Below are positions 42,948 to 55,204 of a stretch of 64,000 bases of DNA, one piece after another; the first letter of the stretch is position 1; every line of letters starts with the position of its first letter. This stretch comes from Fragum whitleyi (taxonomy: Eukaryota > Mollusca > Bivalvia > Cardiida > Cardiidae), in assembly GCA_948146395.1 (NCBI GenBank), contig OX411559.1:41879239-41943238 (forward strand). Direction: 5' to 3'. Below the pieces are notes generated by a model, which saw only the letters and a list, made by a program, of their open reading frames with translations, did no database searches and was not told the origin of the DNA. The position numbers and the translations under genes are program-made.

Positions 42948-44338
42948 TAGTTAGGAAAGCATGAAATGGTTGTGCGAGAAATACCAAGAATCCATTGTTA
43001 GGTGATCAATCCGTCGCCATATAACGATTGTTAACAGCGATATTCGGCCCCACTCTAACAAAACGCTTTTGAATATTCTCACTGAGAGATCTCTAGAAAA
43101 ATTAAGTCTCCTTTTTAGAGAGTTTTTTGATTATTTTGTTTTATGGGGGTATGATGCTAAAAACTGAATTACTCTATCAAAAGGTGTCTTGGATTCATAC
43201 CCAAATGATAATAAAGCTTTCGGTTGACTTTAATACGTCCATTTAAGCAGTAAAATAATTTATTCCTATCTAATAATGAAGTGTCATCTTATAATCGTGT
43301 TTTTTTCTTTTTCTCTTGTTTTTCAATATTGATGTGTTTTAACCTTAAATGAAAATATTTGGCACGCAAAGCCAAAACGTTTGTGCCCTACTAAAGGGGA
43401 ATTACCCAGATTTATCGGTGAGGGGTATTAAGTTAATTCTTCGTTTAAAGAAATGCTTCTCAAGGATTTGCCAAAAACAAATTGAAAAGAAAGAAAGTCA
43501 TTTTATTACATTTTCATCGTTTATTCATATGTACCTTCCTCGATATCATTTTATAACTAATTTCGTTTATTTTAATTCCAAAAGACAGGCATAAAACACA
43601 AATACACAACACGATAGTGGTTGAAGAAAAACTTTCACATTTTTTTAAAAAACACGCAAAAGAGCTTCCATAAAAATCTCAAAAGAACATTTTGCATAGG
43701 CGATTGTCAAAATTCAACTTTTAAGTATGTGAAAATCAGGGAAAGGTCATGCGTAGTGATAAGTTGGCTGTTTCCCGCATGGTACAAATTTATCACTCGG
43801 GTTTTGTAAGAGGAACTTTCAGATACTTTCCGAACTCATTCACCGTGTCCACTGCCATACAAGCGTGGACCGCCCCTTGTTTCCCGAGGTACGTTGCTTC
43901 ATCGTTGATAGAATAGACTGGTTGATGCCAAATATTGGCGTGAATTTGAACACCAAAGCTTCCATCAAAATAAAACGCTTGGAAGTTTTCCAATTTTATA
44001 TCATCACCGGGTAGCGCCAGTAAAGCTACAAAGGGTTTTTCTTCCATAGGGAAAAATACTTGACCACCGTCTGGATGATAGTTTGCTTCCCGAACTAAAA
44101 CATGTGCACGATTGTTTGGAGAAACGTCTATCGGTAACCGGCCTGTGACGTAATCTCCGGCGATGACGGCTTTGTTGACGGCGGTACATTGATCGCCGAC
44201 CCACTTGTATACGAAGTCTCCACATCGAATCCCGCCCTGTGCACCGGTTCCTGGACAAAGCTTGCGCCAACCTGAGAAAGTGAAATGTTGATAACATCTT
44301 CCGTCATTCGGAACACCACTCAATCTCACGATCAACCT

Positions 44339-45081
44339 CGGATGTCATTCGGAACATCACTCGGCCATTTCCGTAAACTGCAACCGACCTCGTAAGGCGG
44401 ATGGGTATGTAACAAAATCGTGCATTTTGTTAGGCGGATACAGTGTAAGAAAAACCAGCACAATAGATTCATATATATTACATTAAATAACGGCTGAAAA
44501 ATCTTAATGACGAATCATTCTCAAATATTAAGATTTTTTAGCCGTTATTTAAGAATCTAAAGATATTCATATTAGAATACGATGGTTTGACGTCAGTGAT
44601 TTCAACGAGAAGCGTTGGCGACGTCGAATGTTTTCACTCGCAGTTTCGAGGGCTAACGCCATTTTGACTGACGTCATCGAGTTTTTCCCGTAATTTTTAA
44701 AAAATAGTCCGTCTACGTACATCCGAGTTTGATCGTGAGATTGGCCGAGTGGTGTTCCGAATTCCTCAGATGTACATAGACGGACTATTTTGACGATGAC
44801 GTCAGTTAAAATGGCGTTAGCCCTCGAAACTGTGAGTGAAAACATTCGACGTCGCCAACGCAACTCGTTTAAGTCACTGACGTGAAACCATCGTATCCTA
44901 ATAAAAATATCTTTGGATTCTTAAATAACGGCTGGAAAAATATTAATTTTATAGAATGATTCTCAAAAATTAAGATTTTGCAGCCGTTATATACTGAAAA
45001 AGATACATACCCATCCGCTTTACATACATCCGAGGTCTGTTGCAGCTTATGGAAATGGCCGAGTGATGTTCCGAATGCATC
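44339..45081. repeat. Large inverted repeat, arms of over 300 bases
   Basis: The left arm 44339-44724 and right arm 44770-45081 are inverse copies at high identity around a 45-base spacer. The ends are 'cattcggaacatcactcggc' and its inverse. The arms include 'tggcgacgtcgaatgttttc' and a smaller palindrome ('cggctgaaaaatcttaat' and its inverse). A single-arm relative lies at about 36545-37255. No coding frame. Confidence 0.9.
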
Positions 45082-45089
45082 TTACGTAT

Positions 45090-46330
45090 ACAGATGTAGA
45101 AGAGGTACAAAGGCCCTTAATCGTTATCCTTAGTCACTAATTGAAGAAAGAAATGTGAACGTATCACTTAAAAAGAAAATCTATATTAAGAATACAATAT
45201 CACAAAATTATTCCAAAGGGAATAGAATAAACATTAGGAAATACACTCTGTATTTCAATATTTCGGCAAAAATTGCCTTTTTCAAGAAAAATGAAAGAAA
45301 TCTGAACACTACTACATAGTAATATATAAATCGACCTAGAATTTTGCATTCTTTTACTCAAAAATTAGCACGGTGACCATACCTTTTTTATATTAATATC
45401 ACACGAACATATAATTATCTACAAATTATAGAAAAAATAAACTTTTCTATCTCAGAGTTTTTGAGAAATTTGATCAAAAGTTATAAATTTTGAAAATATT
45501 CTCGTTCATTTTCGATATACCAGTTTTTACGCATTGGGAAAAAATACGTAAAAAATCATTATTTTTCCTTTTAATCGATAATTGTGTATTAGATTCAGTT
45601 CAAATAACTTCCTATCTATGAAATTAAAAAAAAATGATATAAGTAGTTTGATTAGATTTGATTGTGTTACGGTTGTATGTAATTACCAAGAAATGAAAAT
45701 CGGCGAAAAATCGGACAAAAATTTACTCGATACCTATGACATTCTATGACGTTTTACGAAAAATCTGATTCGGCGACCCCCTTTTTTCTTTCCATTTTTG
45801 CAATCGGCATACTTTAATCTACAAAATATGAAAATATAAAAAAAATCTATCGCATAAGACTAATTCTAGCAATCGTCCTTAAGAATAATTTCACTTTTTG
45901 TATATAGATGAAAGATTCTAGAGCATTCACATTTTCAACTTAGTTTCATACCCACGACTGGACAAATATCAAGAGTGAGACAAACCGTAGCCTCTTGGTT
46001 GTAAATAAAGAAATTGGTATCGAGGCATTTTCGCTCTTTGCTTTCTTTTTATTAAACAATTGCTCAGTTCTCTTTAACAAACATGAGTTAAACAAACGCT
46101 TTACAAGTAGACACACCTCTTATGCACTTCATATTTGTGACCCGTCACTAGAAAAGGGACCATCTGGGAAGTGCGTAAAGTATCGACCTTAATTAGACTG
46201 CGCGGATTGACCAGAGTCGAAACTTTTCGCACTCTACTGAATTTCTGATCAAATTGTTGGTGGGCAACGTACAAACCCGAAAATTAAACTTCTATTTGGT
46301 TTAGAAACAATCCAAAGAGCTCCATTTCAC
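45090..46330. other. Gene-free spacer, partly homologous to 24240-24680
   Basis: 45115-45170 and 45890-46195 match the sequence upstream of exon 2 of copy C ('agaataatttcact..ttgta', 'aaaagggaccatctgg.aagt'). 45200-45880 is AT-rich and shows nothing assignable. Confidence 0.5.
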
Positions 46331-46815
46331 GCGTTTTCATCAAAATTTTAAAAAGAACATTACCTGAAATCATACACACAAAAACATCCTGTGAGAATTT
46401 CAAGAGAATGAGATCTTTAGTTGTGGTCTTAATCGCTTAATCGAGAATATTTTGTGCGAAAAGGTCCCTTTTCCCTTGTTTTCCAACAAAATCGGTTCCA
46501 TTTTCTACACGAAGCTTTCCTTATGACCCTTCAATAATCCTGTGATAGTTTCAAGTAAAACCGATATTAATATTTTAGAACTTCATCGCATAAAGGAGAA
46601 TACTTTGTAATATTTCAAAAGGAACCTTCCTTGCAATCCTAAAATCATCCTGTAAAAGTTTCAAGTAAATCCGATGACATTCGTGGCATTAAGACGATAT
46701 TCGTGGCATTAGGATTGCTGACGGACTGACAGCAGACGGACGGACGGAAGGACAGACGAACGGAAAGACAGACGGGCGGAAGGACAGACGGACAGATAGA
46801 TGGACGGAAAATAAT
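46330..46815. repeat. Degenerate repeat block ending in a GGACGGAC-type array
   Basis: Units containing 'atcctgt.a.agtttcaagt' recur at about 46388, 46540 and 46650, followed by 'cagacggacggacggaagga'-type short repeats (46725-46805). The block at 58420-59340 has a similar plan, with a different unit. Confidence 0.65.
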
Positions 46816-48568
46816 CCATCACTATAGCTCCTTTGATCTTCGGTCACTAGATCTAAAAAACAATTCATGGAGGTATTCAACTAAAAGAACTTATCACCCT
46901 GCAATAATTAATGGAGGAATGAAACTAAAAATCTAATCATACTTATTTTGATAAGCTTTTTTTCCATTCCTCCATTTATTATTTTTTAGTCACCATACTT
47001 AGTGTGATGAAATTGTTGTTCAGTGACTTAGTGTGATAGGGGTTTTAGTTTCACAACTTAATGAATTAAACATGACTACCGCCTACGGCTGTTTGGTGCT
47101 GAATAAAAAAAAAATCAGTCATAAAAGGGGCATTATTCGCTACTAGAACACATATAGAGTTATCCATCTTTTGATGGTGAACATCCCTTTTTCTCATCAA
47201 TTCGTGCGTTCTCATTGGTTTCGTGCATGTGAATTCTCTAAAATCATGAGGTCTTTTGTAAAACCTAACTGTGTAAAGTTTAACTTTGTGTGAAAAATAA
47301 AGAAAAAACTTAGAATTGTGTTTTCTTTTCGACTATAAGCAGCTAATTAATGAATTTAAAGAAATTACCGACTTTCCGAAAATGGACTACTAACTTCGTC
47401 ACACCATCTTTGAAAATGATGTCTGTGTCTGCAACTTGTGCAAATCTTAGCATTGAAATTTATAATGTGGACTAACTTTATGTTAAAATTAGTAAAGGGC
47501 AAAAAGAATGGGACAAATTCTTTGTAATAACCACAAATAAGCTCCTTCAATCAGATGCACGAATCAAATGAGAAACTCTAGTCTGAATTAGACTGGCCAC
47601 CCCAGTGGACTTTATAGTAAAATATTAAAATAAATTTGCCGACTATGATTATTTTTTGTTTATTTCACATCAGATAACATAAAATCAAGAAAGTATTTTG
47701 ATGTACACTTCTTATAAATGTACACACAGGTGTTATCAATGAGATGCACGAATGTAGGAGAAAAGGGGATATGTCAAGTTTCAAGTGTACGCCTTCAGTA
47801 GAAATAGAGATATCACAAATTGTCAAAGTTTTCGCACGACGACGAAAACAACTAAGACGCCGCCACGGCTATAACAATACCTCGAGTTGTCCCCAAAAAC
47901 AGCAGAGCTCAAAAATATGTTAATATCCATTTAAGAGATGAAGAGAATTTATTTTAATTCATGCATGTATCAAGTTTAAAACTCTGTCATACTAAGTGTT
48001 ATTATGTTTTAACATTCATACCTACAATTGCTACATGCATGAAAAATATATTCTCTTCATTTAATATATTACGATTCATCAAGCCTAGAAATAATGGCTC
48101 GATTTTATGCACAAAATTAAAAATAATCGTAAACCCAAATTATTTGCATTGGGGTACGAGCCATTAATTCAACCACTCAGAATGCACGAAATCTTGTGAA
48201 AACAATCATAGTTTAACAATTCACACAAGCTGCATTTTGAGAGCCATAATGAATTACACCACCGGAAAACATGAAATGAAGGTGACAATTGGCATGCTTT
48301 TGTTTTTTACAAAGTTTTCTAGCCCTAAGTATATTTTTTTTACATTATTCAAACAAATAGTCGCCTAATTATAAGAATAAGGAAAACTAGTTGCCGGATG
48401 AAATTAATAGATAAGACAGAAAGTCAGTTACAACTTTTATTTGACAAATATATAAATGGATTTAATCAGTTAATTGAAATGTATGAATGATCATGAAAAA
48501 AAATATGATTAAAACTAAAAATTTCATAAATGTCCATAAATACAGTACGTGTATATTTCTGTGTTTCT

Positions 48569-49090
48569 TTATTTGCAATATTTCTTGTATAGATACATCC
48601 CGGACACAGCGACGCCAGCCGCGAGTCCCATAACAATCAAAGCCCCGGAGTTCTTTTTCGCCAGTCCTGTCATTTTCATCCAGACTGAGTTAATGTTCCA
48701 TCTTCTTTCTTCATTTATATCATCTAACTCTTTCTTATCTCCTCTCATTTCATCTCTTAGGACTTCTGCTGTATCAACAAACATTCTTCGCTTTTCATGA
48801 ACGAATTTATCATGCTCTTCAAATATTGACGCCAATTCGTCACCATAAATGATCGACTCCCGGTACGTTAAAGGGAGATAATTTCTTAGTTTCATAATTG
48901 CTTCATTTTCGTCTTCCTTTTGTCTTTTATTCCCGTCTTCTTCATACCATTTCTGAGCCTTACCATTACTGACATATGTGCCGCTTTCAAATTCTTCCGT
49001 TACGTACATTCTGGGATTCAAATTCTTGACAAAATCCACGATGTTTTTTCGTCATAGTTATTATTTTCTATTGCCAAATCCATTTTCTTA
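48569..49090 (-). pseudogene. Anchored-protein gene copy 3, frameshifted near the start
   Basis: From about residue 16 on, the frame matches copies 1 and 2 to the end ('KNLNPRMYVTEEFESG' to 'GMYLYKKYCK'). Near the start, two extra T bases at about 49046-49049 and a 3-base loss at about 49060 shift the frame. The original ATG (about 49083) is out of frame, and a TGA is met in frame at 49052-49054. No ATG precedes the intact part; the first in-frame ATG lies at residue 26. The downstream AATAAA (48437-48442) and the upstream CRE-like cluster are kept. It is either a recent pseudogene or makes a shortened protein. Confidence 0.75.
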
Positions 49091-49144
49091 TAATTATTTC
49101 TTCTCCTTTTCTGATAGTATAAAATCGTACGCTAGAGCGTTTGT

Positions 49145-49250
49145 CTCGCTTTCGATTATGTCGTTGTCGTTAACGCGACGCCGTTTCTAAAACGTCATGA
49201 ATATGACGTAACTTCACGATATCATGTTTTGACGTCATTTTTGTAACGTT
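49145..49250 (-). promoter_or_regulatory. Conserved CRE-like cluster upstream of anchored-protein copy 3
   Basis: The equivalent of 28340-28450: 'gttgtcgttaacgcgacgcc', 'atgacgtaacttcacg' and 'tttgacgtcattttt'. It is conserved although the coding start is broken. Confidence 0.4.
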
Positions 49251-52200
49251 TTTTAAACGTTATAGGTAAAGAAGAAAAGCCTTTTCTTAATGCTTTGATT
49301 GAAATTGTTTGAGAGTATTTAAGCAAGTAAATAGTTTCCCTAAAAATTAAACTAATGGCCTTCGAACTACGTAACTACGTAGGACCTTAATATTTTCATT
49401 GGGACTGGTTTGTCAACAGAAGCGCGGCTTTATATCTCTATATTTAGTCCGAGCTCTTGTTTATGATGTATTTTTGTAGTATTCTATTACGCAACAAATT
49501 GACAATAGAGTCATATTTTAAGTAATGTATGGCCATTTTTTCTTTTCTATTTTTTCCTTGAAATAAATTTTCCTTGTAGGTTAATCATATGCGATTTAGA
49601 GAATAACACGTAAGTCTCTTAAATAACCAATGTTGTCTTGTCGAGGATGGGTGAATTTATCATTGTTAGGCTTTATCACGGCATGATAATTTATCATGCA
49701 ATGCAGCCTGTATTGACCTGATATCGCCTGTCTGATAACACAACATGACATCAGACAGTCTATTTTTATAAACAATTTGCATACACTTTCACCTGAATTT
49801 CTTTTATTTTTAAGAGTTTATTGTAATAAAGCGTCAGAAATGGTTGCATGATAGATAGAATTACATGTAAATGTCTTAAATTATCAATGTTATCTGGTCT
49901 CGGCTGCGAGAAATTATCATGACATGGATATTTTAAAGACAAAAACATATTATTCTATTCATCATGTAAATATTCTTCAGCGCTTAAATTTTACGAAGCT
50001 TAAATTCGGAGAAATCCATGTGAAAGAGGTTCTGGTGAAGACTATGAATATGCACAGTGATTCTAATAATAAATTGCTTGATATTATTTTATGTTATCAG
50101 ACAAGTGATATCAGGTCAAAACAGGCTTCATTGTATACAAAATAAACCAAAATAAAAGCGAATTAAATCTTTACCTGCGGCAGGCCATGGTGTAATTTCT
50201 ACTTCCGTTTTCTAAAAATCCGTTACTATGGTACCGTAACCCTTCAGTGTCTCTGCTGTTGCCATGACAATAGGGACCGGATGTGGGTCTCCGAACTTGG
50301 GGTCGTGTGCATCATCGTAGCAGGCATAGCCACTCATTTCGAATTTAACCTAAACGAAAATTTAAACTTCGCAGCTTTTGTATGCATATTATATAGAGAA
50401 TAATATGTTAGTGTCTTAAAATATCAATGTTATTTTGCCGAGGTTGGGAGAATTTATCATGACGAGGCTTTGCAGAGACGCTGTAATTCATTTAAGATAA
50501 AGAATAAATGTTGTGTCTCGTTGAGATATGAAACATAGAAATGAAAATAAAAAACTCAAATCACGGCTCAGGCATTCAGAATATTGCGAGCCCCTTGAAA
50601 CAGTGCCCTACAATGCGGAACGATTCAATGTCTAGTTAAAGAGAATTCCACTATGGGGAGCAAGGGTCGGTTGGGGTGAAAGAAAGACAGACAGTGTTTA
50701 AATGTTTAAAAGTGTTCACTTCATTAAAAATGCAGACATGAACTGTTGACATAAAAATTAAAGTGTAAATCAGAGTTTATTTGCAAACGCATGTTTTACA
50801 GATTCTTCAAATATTTAATTACATGTATAAGTACGATGAAAATACCAATGTTCAAATAAAGTAATCATGGTTTTAGCGAGCCACAGTTATGCGTATTTTT
50901 TGCTAGATAACTTTGAAATTCCAACATGAATAATTTAATTCTAGTTGTGTTAACCAATATTCTTGCATTCCGATTGGGTAATCAAATGGTTTCATAACTC
51001 AATGAAAACAAATTGTTTGATTGTGCAGCTTTTTGTAAGCATACACGGTAAGTAGTCCCATAAACAATCCATGTATTTGAGGGTACATCCTTCCACTTCT
51101 GCTTCAAAAAATTAAATCATAAGATATGAAGAGAGTTTTTGTTGATTTCGCGTATTCATGCAGTGTGATTAGGTATTTAGTTTCATGTCTCCGTGAAATT
51201 AACAAATACTCACTCCATCTCTTAAATGAAAAAGTAACGCCCGGGAGAAGTTCAATTTCTAACACTTGAAATGGGACTTTGGCACTGAGCTTATGCCGCC
51301 GAAAATTACATTTTTAATGGCCTTTCCAAATAGGATGGAGGAAAACTTCGCAATATCAATTATATTCCAACTTTTTACGTAGGAGTTAGGCCACAGGCAA
51401 TTGTTTCATAATCCTAATTTTGTCAAGTAAGTTATAATGTTAGACTAACGTACCTTTATATGATACACATTGAACTTGAACTAATGTGCTTCTTACACTA
51501 GCATCGATGGAGCAAACCATAGGCGTAACTAGGATTTGGAAATTTATACGCACTCAGAAGGCGACCAACATAGTATATACAGAACAAAAGCGATATGTGG
51601 ACTGTGACAAAATTTGAATGTCCTCTTTCCGCTTTTTTTTCTTTTTTTAGGTTTTGGCGTTGATGAATAATCAAAACATCGTAAATACAGCTTAAATAAC
51701 ATTTTTCGAAAGAGTATTTGTTTCTATTACGCACTTGCGTAATATGCGTAATGGGAGCTTCACCATTGATGAGAGCCACCGTCAAAGATAAACGGACCTA
51801 AAAATTATTCCGACATTAGAAAAAAACCGTTGTAACGAGCGGCTTTGCCTTTGACTAATGAGCCAATGATGCACAGCGCTCCTGCCGCGGATCATCTTGT
51901 CGAACCAAGGGTTACGAACGTTTCACTTATCTTACTTACCGGTTGCCATATGGATTTTAAATGGCACCGATGCCGTTTGTAAAAAGCTCTATGATTGGCA
52001 GTTACAGAAATCGCGTTTGACCATTTGATTGGCCGGCTAAAAATAAATCGTACAGAATTTACCCATTCATTCAGTCAATGGGGTATTCAAGAAGAAGCTA
52101 TCGATTCGATAACCCTTGACTCGTGAAGATGGCCGCGGATAGACAGGCTGTTGTTGGCTTGGATGAAATCAGTGTTGCAATTGTGAGAAATCACAAGAGT

Positions 52201-52688
52201 TCGGGAGCTACTATTAGGTGCTCAAACCACCGACAGAACTGCAATTCTGTTGAATTTTAAAAATTAAAAACTCATACAAACATCCGCTCTTGAGAACTGC
52301 AATCATGGTAAAAAGAGAACACTTAACCACAAATGTGATACTACTAGGCCACCGTACAATTATTTACTATTATCCATATCGATTTTAATTTTGAAGCGTG
52401 TTGGGTTGCAGTACTCTCAAAAGAATCATTTAGCATTTGTTTACATGTTAATTCGTGACTTTACAAATGACTTAAAAGTACACATCCTTCAAAGAAGAAT
52501 GATTGCTTGTTATCAAACAGTCAAAGGAAACAAATCTTACCTTATTCTGTATCCAGTCTTCCTGCGTATCCGAAAATTAGGTCTCGCGGTGTAAGGGAGG
52601 TAACTGCAAAACGACATTGGCCTTTCAATTGATAACCTTTCACTCAAATGTTTCAAGAGGTTATTAACCGACTTTCAAATACATGTAG

Positions 52689-53607
52689 TATTCTGCGTTA
52701 TAAGTGAACTGGTAGGGCGTAGCTTAGCCGTGACGTAATTTGGCGAGTTGACTTTTAAATATCATAAGTTCATTTAAAGGTAAGTTGGCAATAATCATGA
52801 ACGAGTGAAAATAGACTGTATCCTTAAACCAAAAGGATTCACGTGCGTAGAAAAAGTGAACAAAGCATGGGTTAACAAAGCATCGTAACTTCAGCTTGGA
52901 CAAGCTGAAGTTACGAGGGTTTGGTTACCAACCTACGCTTTACGGTCTCAAGTTAATTTTGTCGACTATCTTTAGAAGAAAATAATAACGAATAAAGGCT
53001 GATTTACCTTAACCTTATGTGCATCAACCCGTTACCTAGGCTCCGCCATGCCAGGGGAAAAATCTAAAATTATACGTGTATATTCAATGATTGTTTGCCT
53101 GGTAGGGCGGGCCTAGATCACGGATCATTGCTTTTTTGAGGTCGAGGAAAGCAACTTTTAAATGCATGTATTTACTCACGTTACAGATACTCGAATTTGG
53201 TAAATGTAAAGAAAACATTTTCTGTAGATTGAATCTTTAATTTGTCCGCGGATTACCTAAATCCGTTACTTCAAAGAACTTTAAAGTTACGAGGTTTTGG
53301 TAACCCAACGATCATCGGAAATGTTTTGCTAAGCATCATATTCCTTTTATTTTGAGAATACAGTTATAAACACATGTTAACGATAATCGGCGACAGTTTC
53401 TTTACAGAAACAAATATTTTGAAAAGCAAACTCAGTCGCCAAAGAACGCCACGGCAAAGCACCACCCTGTCGGTTCATTAATTGCGCAGAATAACTATAA
53501 TCGACGACAATTTTTTTTGTACAGAAACAAATATTTTGAAAAGCAAACTGCGCCAAAGAACGTCACGGCGAAGCCGTGTCCTGCAAGGCGAATAATAACG
53601 CAGAATA
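52689..53607. mobile_element. Second 'tattctgcgttat' TIR element (S2 copy)
   Basis: The ends are inverted as in 38153-38877. It is longer because the right-hand part is duplicated internally: 'aaatattttgaaaagcaaac' at about 53407 and 53527, and 'cgcagaata' at 53485 and 53599. Confidence 0.7.
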
Positions 53608-53611
53608 CCGC

Positions 53612-54200
53612 ATTGATTTGAATGAGGGTATATCGCCGCTTTTAACATTTTTTTCTATCAAACTGTTGCTGTTGGAGCACCTAACCAAGATTCCTGGTAT
53701 GTCTCTCACCAGCACATCCACGTCAACCTTACAGAGCCTTAGCCGAACACCTCACATACGTTTCCGGTAATTTACCCATTGATGGTACCGAGATAAATGT
53801 CGCAAAGGTTGTCTCAAGGTTGTATGTCGCCGTCGGGATTCGAACTCGAGAGTCAATGATTGCGAGTCTGATGCGCTTCCGAGTGTCATTTTGATACGCT
53901 CGCGTGTATAAGGCTGAGCAGGATCAACCTTTTCGGAGGATTTTCTTTAGATTGTATGATATTTCTAAACGTTCTCTAGTGTTTCACATTATCACCTAAA
54001 GGGTCCCGGGTTCATTCTCTGACGATGGGAAACGTCCTATCAGACAATTGTACCCCTACAATGGGTTTATAATCGTAAACGTTTCTTGGATTACAGCTAA
54101 GAAATTATGAAATGGGCGTGTGAGAAATACCAAGAATCCATTATTATGTGCTCAAGCCGCCGCGACATAACTGAAAGAAAGTTTAAAACGGCGTTAAGCC
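53612..54200. repeat. Two old second-family SINE copies in opposite orientation
   Basis: A minus-strand copy at 53612-53885 ('atatcgccgcttttaac', 'tcgggattcgaactcgagag') and a plus-strand copy at 54000-54200 ('gggtcccgggttcattctct' to 'aaacggcgttaagccccac'). Both have counterparts in S1, so they predate the duplication. Confidence 0.75.
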
Positions 54201-54990
54201 CCACTATAACAAAACAACATAAAGCATTCTCTCTGAGAGATATCTAGTAAATAAGTACATGTATCCTTCTTGGTGATGTTTGTTTTGATTTGATGGAGGT
54301 ATGAGACGAAAAACTAAATCACTCTTCAAATACTTGATATGGATTTTTACTCAAGTGAGATAATAGTTTTTGATTGCCTCCATTAAAACAATAAAATAAT
54401 TTCTTCTTGTCTGATAATAAATGACAATGGGCTTTTTGTTGTTATTGTAGTTGTTTTTTTTTCAATATTGAGGTGCTTTAAAAGAAATATTTTTTATCCA
54501 AATCCAAAACCATCTGTGCCAAACGAAAGGGAAATTAACCAAATTTTGTCGGTGAAGGATACTATATGCGTTTTTTCTCTTTATTGATATGCATCCCAAG
54601 GAATTGGTTATAAACAGAAAAAATAGAAAAAAGAAAGAAATTTTATTACTTGTTTCATCTATTCGTATGTTTGATACGCGATATCTTATTATTGCTAATT
54701 TTGCTTACCTAAATTACAAAAGAAAGACATAAAAACACTAAAATACACAACACGATAGAAAATAAAGAAATACTTCATATTTTTTCAAAAAATTATCCAA
54801 ACGGGCTTCTATAAGATTCTCAAAGGAATATTTTGCATAGATATTTTTCAAGATTCAACTTTTTGAGTTGGCGAAAATCAGTCAAAGGTTATGCCCAGTG
54901 ATGAATGAATCCTATTGTAGTCTAAGCATTCTTATCAGTATTCTATTGATACTTACAACAGTTTTGCATGCACCAATCAATACTCAATCT

Positions 54991-55124
54991 GCCCTGTTTT
55001 CAGGATGACAAAACGTTGCAAACTATTTTCAAAACTTTAGCCTGCTTTGTACGCTAGTGCACTTGCAAAGTGGGTTTTAATTTGTAAACAGTGCGCACCG
55101 TTTTGTCATCCTGAACGCAGGGCA
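54991..55124. repeat. HP-C hairpin, third copy
   Basis: 'gccctgttttcaggatgaca' faces 'gttttgtcatcctgaacgc' plus 'agggc'. It is complete at both ends. It lies about 85 bases beyond the end of segmental duplicate S2. Confidence 0.85.
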
Positions 55125-55204
55125 TGTTTTCAATGTTTCGCACTCGGCCTTGAAGACAATTCAAGCCAGTTACAACTTTCAAATAACTTTTCACAAAAAA
55201 TAGC

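Larger units (their letters stand above)
34730..43785 (-). repeat. Segmental duplicate S1 (matches 50108-54910)
   Basis: It contains exon 1 of lyase copy C at its left end, then a long non-coding stretch ending just beside exon 2 of copy D. Matching parts: 34730-36540 with 50108-51850; 37320-38130 with 52150-52660; 38153-39617 with 52689-54095; 42950-43780 with 54106-54910. S1 is longer because it carries two SINEs, an HP-G element and a 3.3-kb transposon. No other gene is recognised in it. Confidence 0.75.
46900..50150 (-). repeat. Segmental duplicate unit U3 carrying anchored-protein gene copy 3
   Basis: Diverged third copy of the U1/U2 unit. 47760-47940 matches 25565-25720 ('aagtttcaa.tg.a.gccttc', 'cgcac.gacgac'), and 48310-49560 matches 27500-28700 around the gene. 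HP-T and HP-B repeats follow in the same order. Confidence 0.7.
43793..50337 (-). pseudogene. Ureidoglycolate lyase-like, copy D, with stop at codon 42
   Basis: Exon 1 is 50337-50175 (donor 'gcag|gtaaag') and exon 2 is 44271-43793 (acceptor 'actttctcag'). Lengths and phases are the same as copies A and C. In exon 1, codon 42 (50214-50212) is TAG where the other three copies have GAG or AAG-type sense codons in the 'TDFEK' or 'TDFVK' context, so the full protein cannot be made from this reading. Exon 2 is fully open and nearly identical to copy C ('CPGTGAQGGIRCGDF', 'HANIWHQPVYS'), so the stop is probably recent. Splicing of exon 2 to another first exon is possible, and a sequencing or assembly error cannot be excluded. 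The intron holds anchored-protein copy 3 and a 740-base inverted repeat starting about 70 bases upstream of exon 2. Confidence 0.75.
50108..54910 (-). repeat. Segmental duplicate S2 (matches 34730-43785)
   Basis: It holds exon 1 of copy D, then non-coding sequence parallel to S1 without S1's later insertions. Similarity ends near 54905 ('ggttatgcccagtgatgaat'). That is about 40 bases short of where, in S1, exon 2 of copy D begins. No lyase exon 2 follows in the window. Confidence 0.75.

Noticed and set aside
42320..42982. Open frames inside the 3.3-kb element, considered as transposase
   Set aside because: Short, Lys/Phe-rich and without a catalytic pattern I recognise; the opposite strand is equally open.
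46689..46880. Open frame rich in Ser-Val-Arg-Pro repeats
   Set aside because: It reads the GGACGGAC-type short repeat in reverse; not a protein domain.
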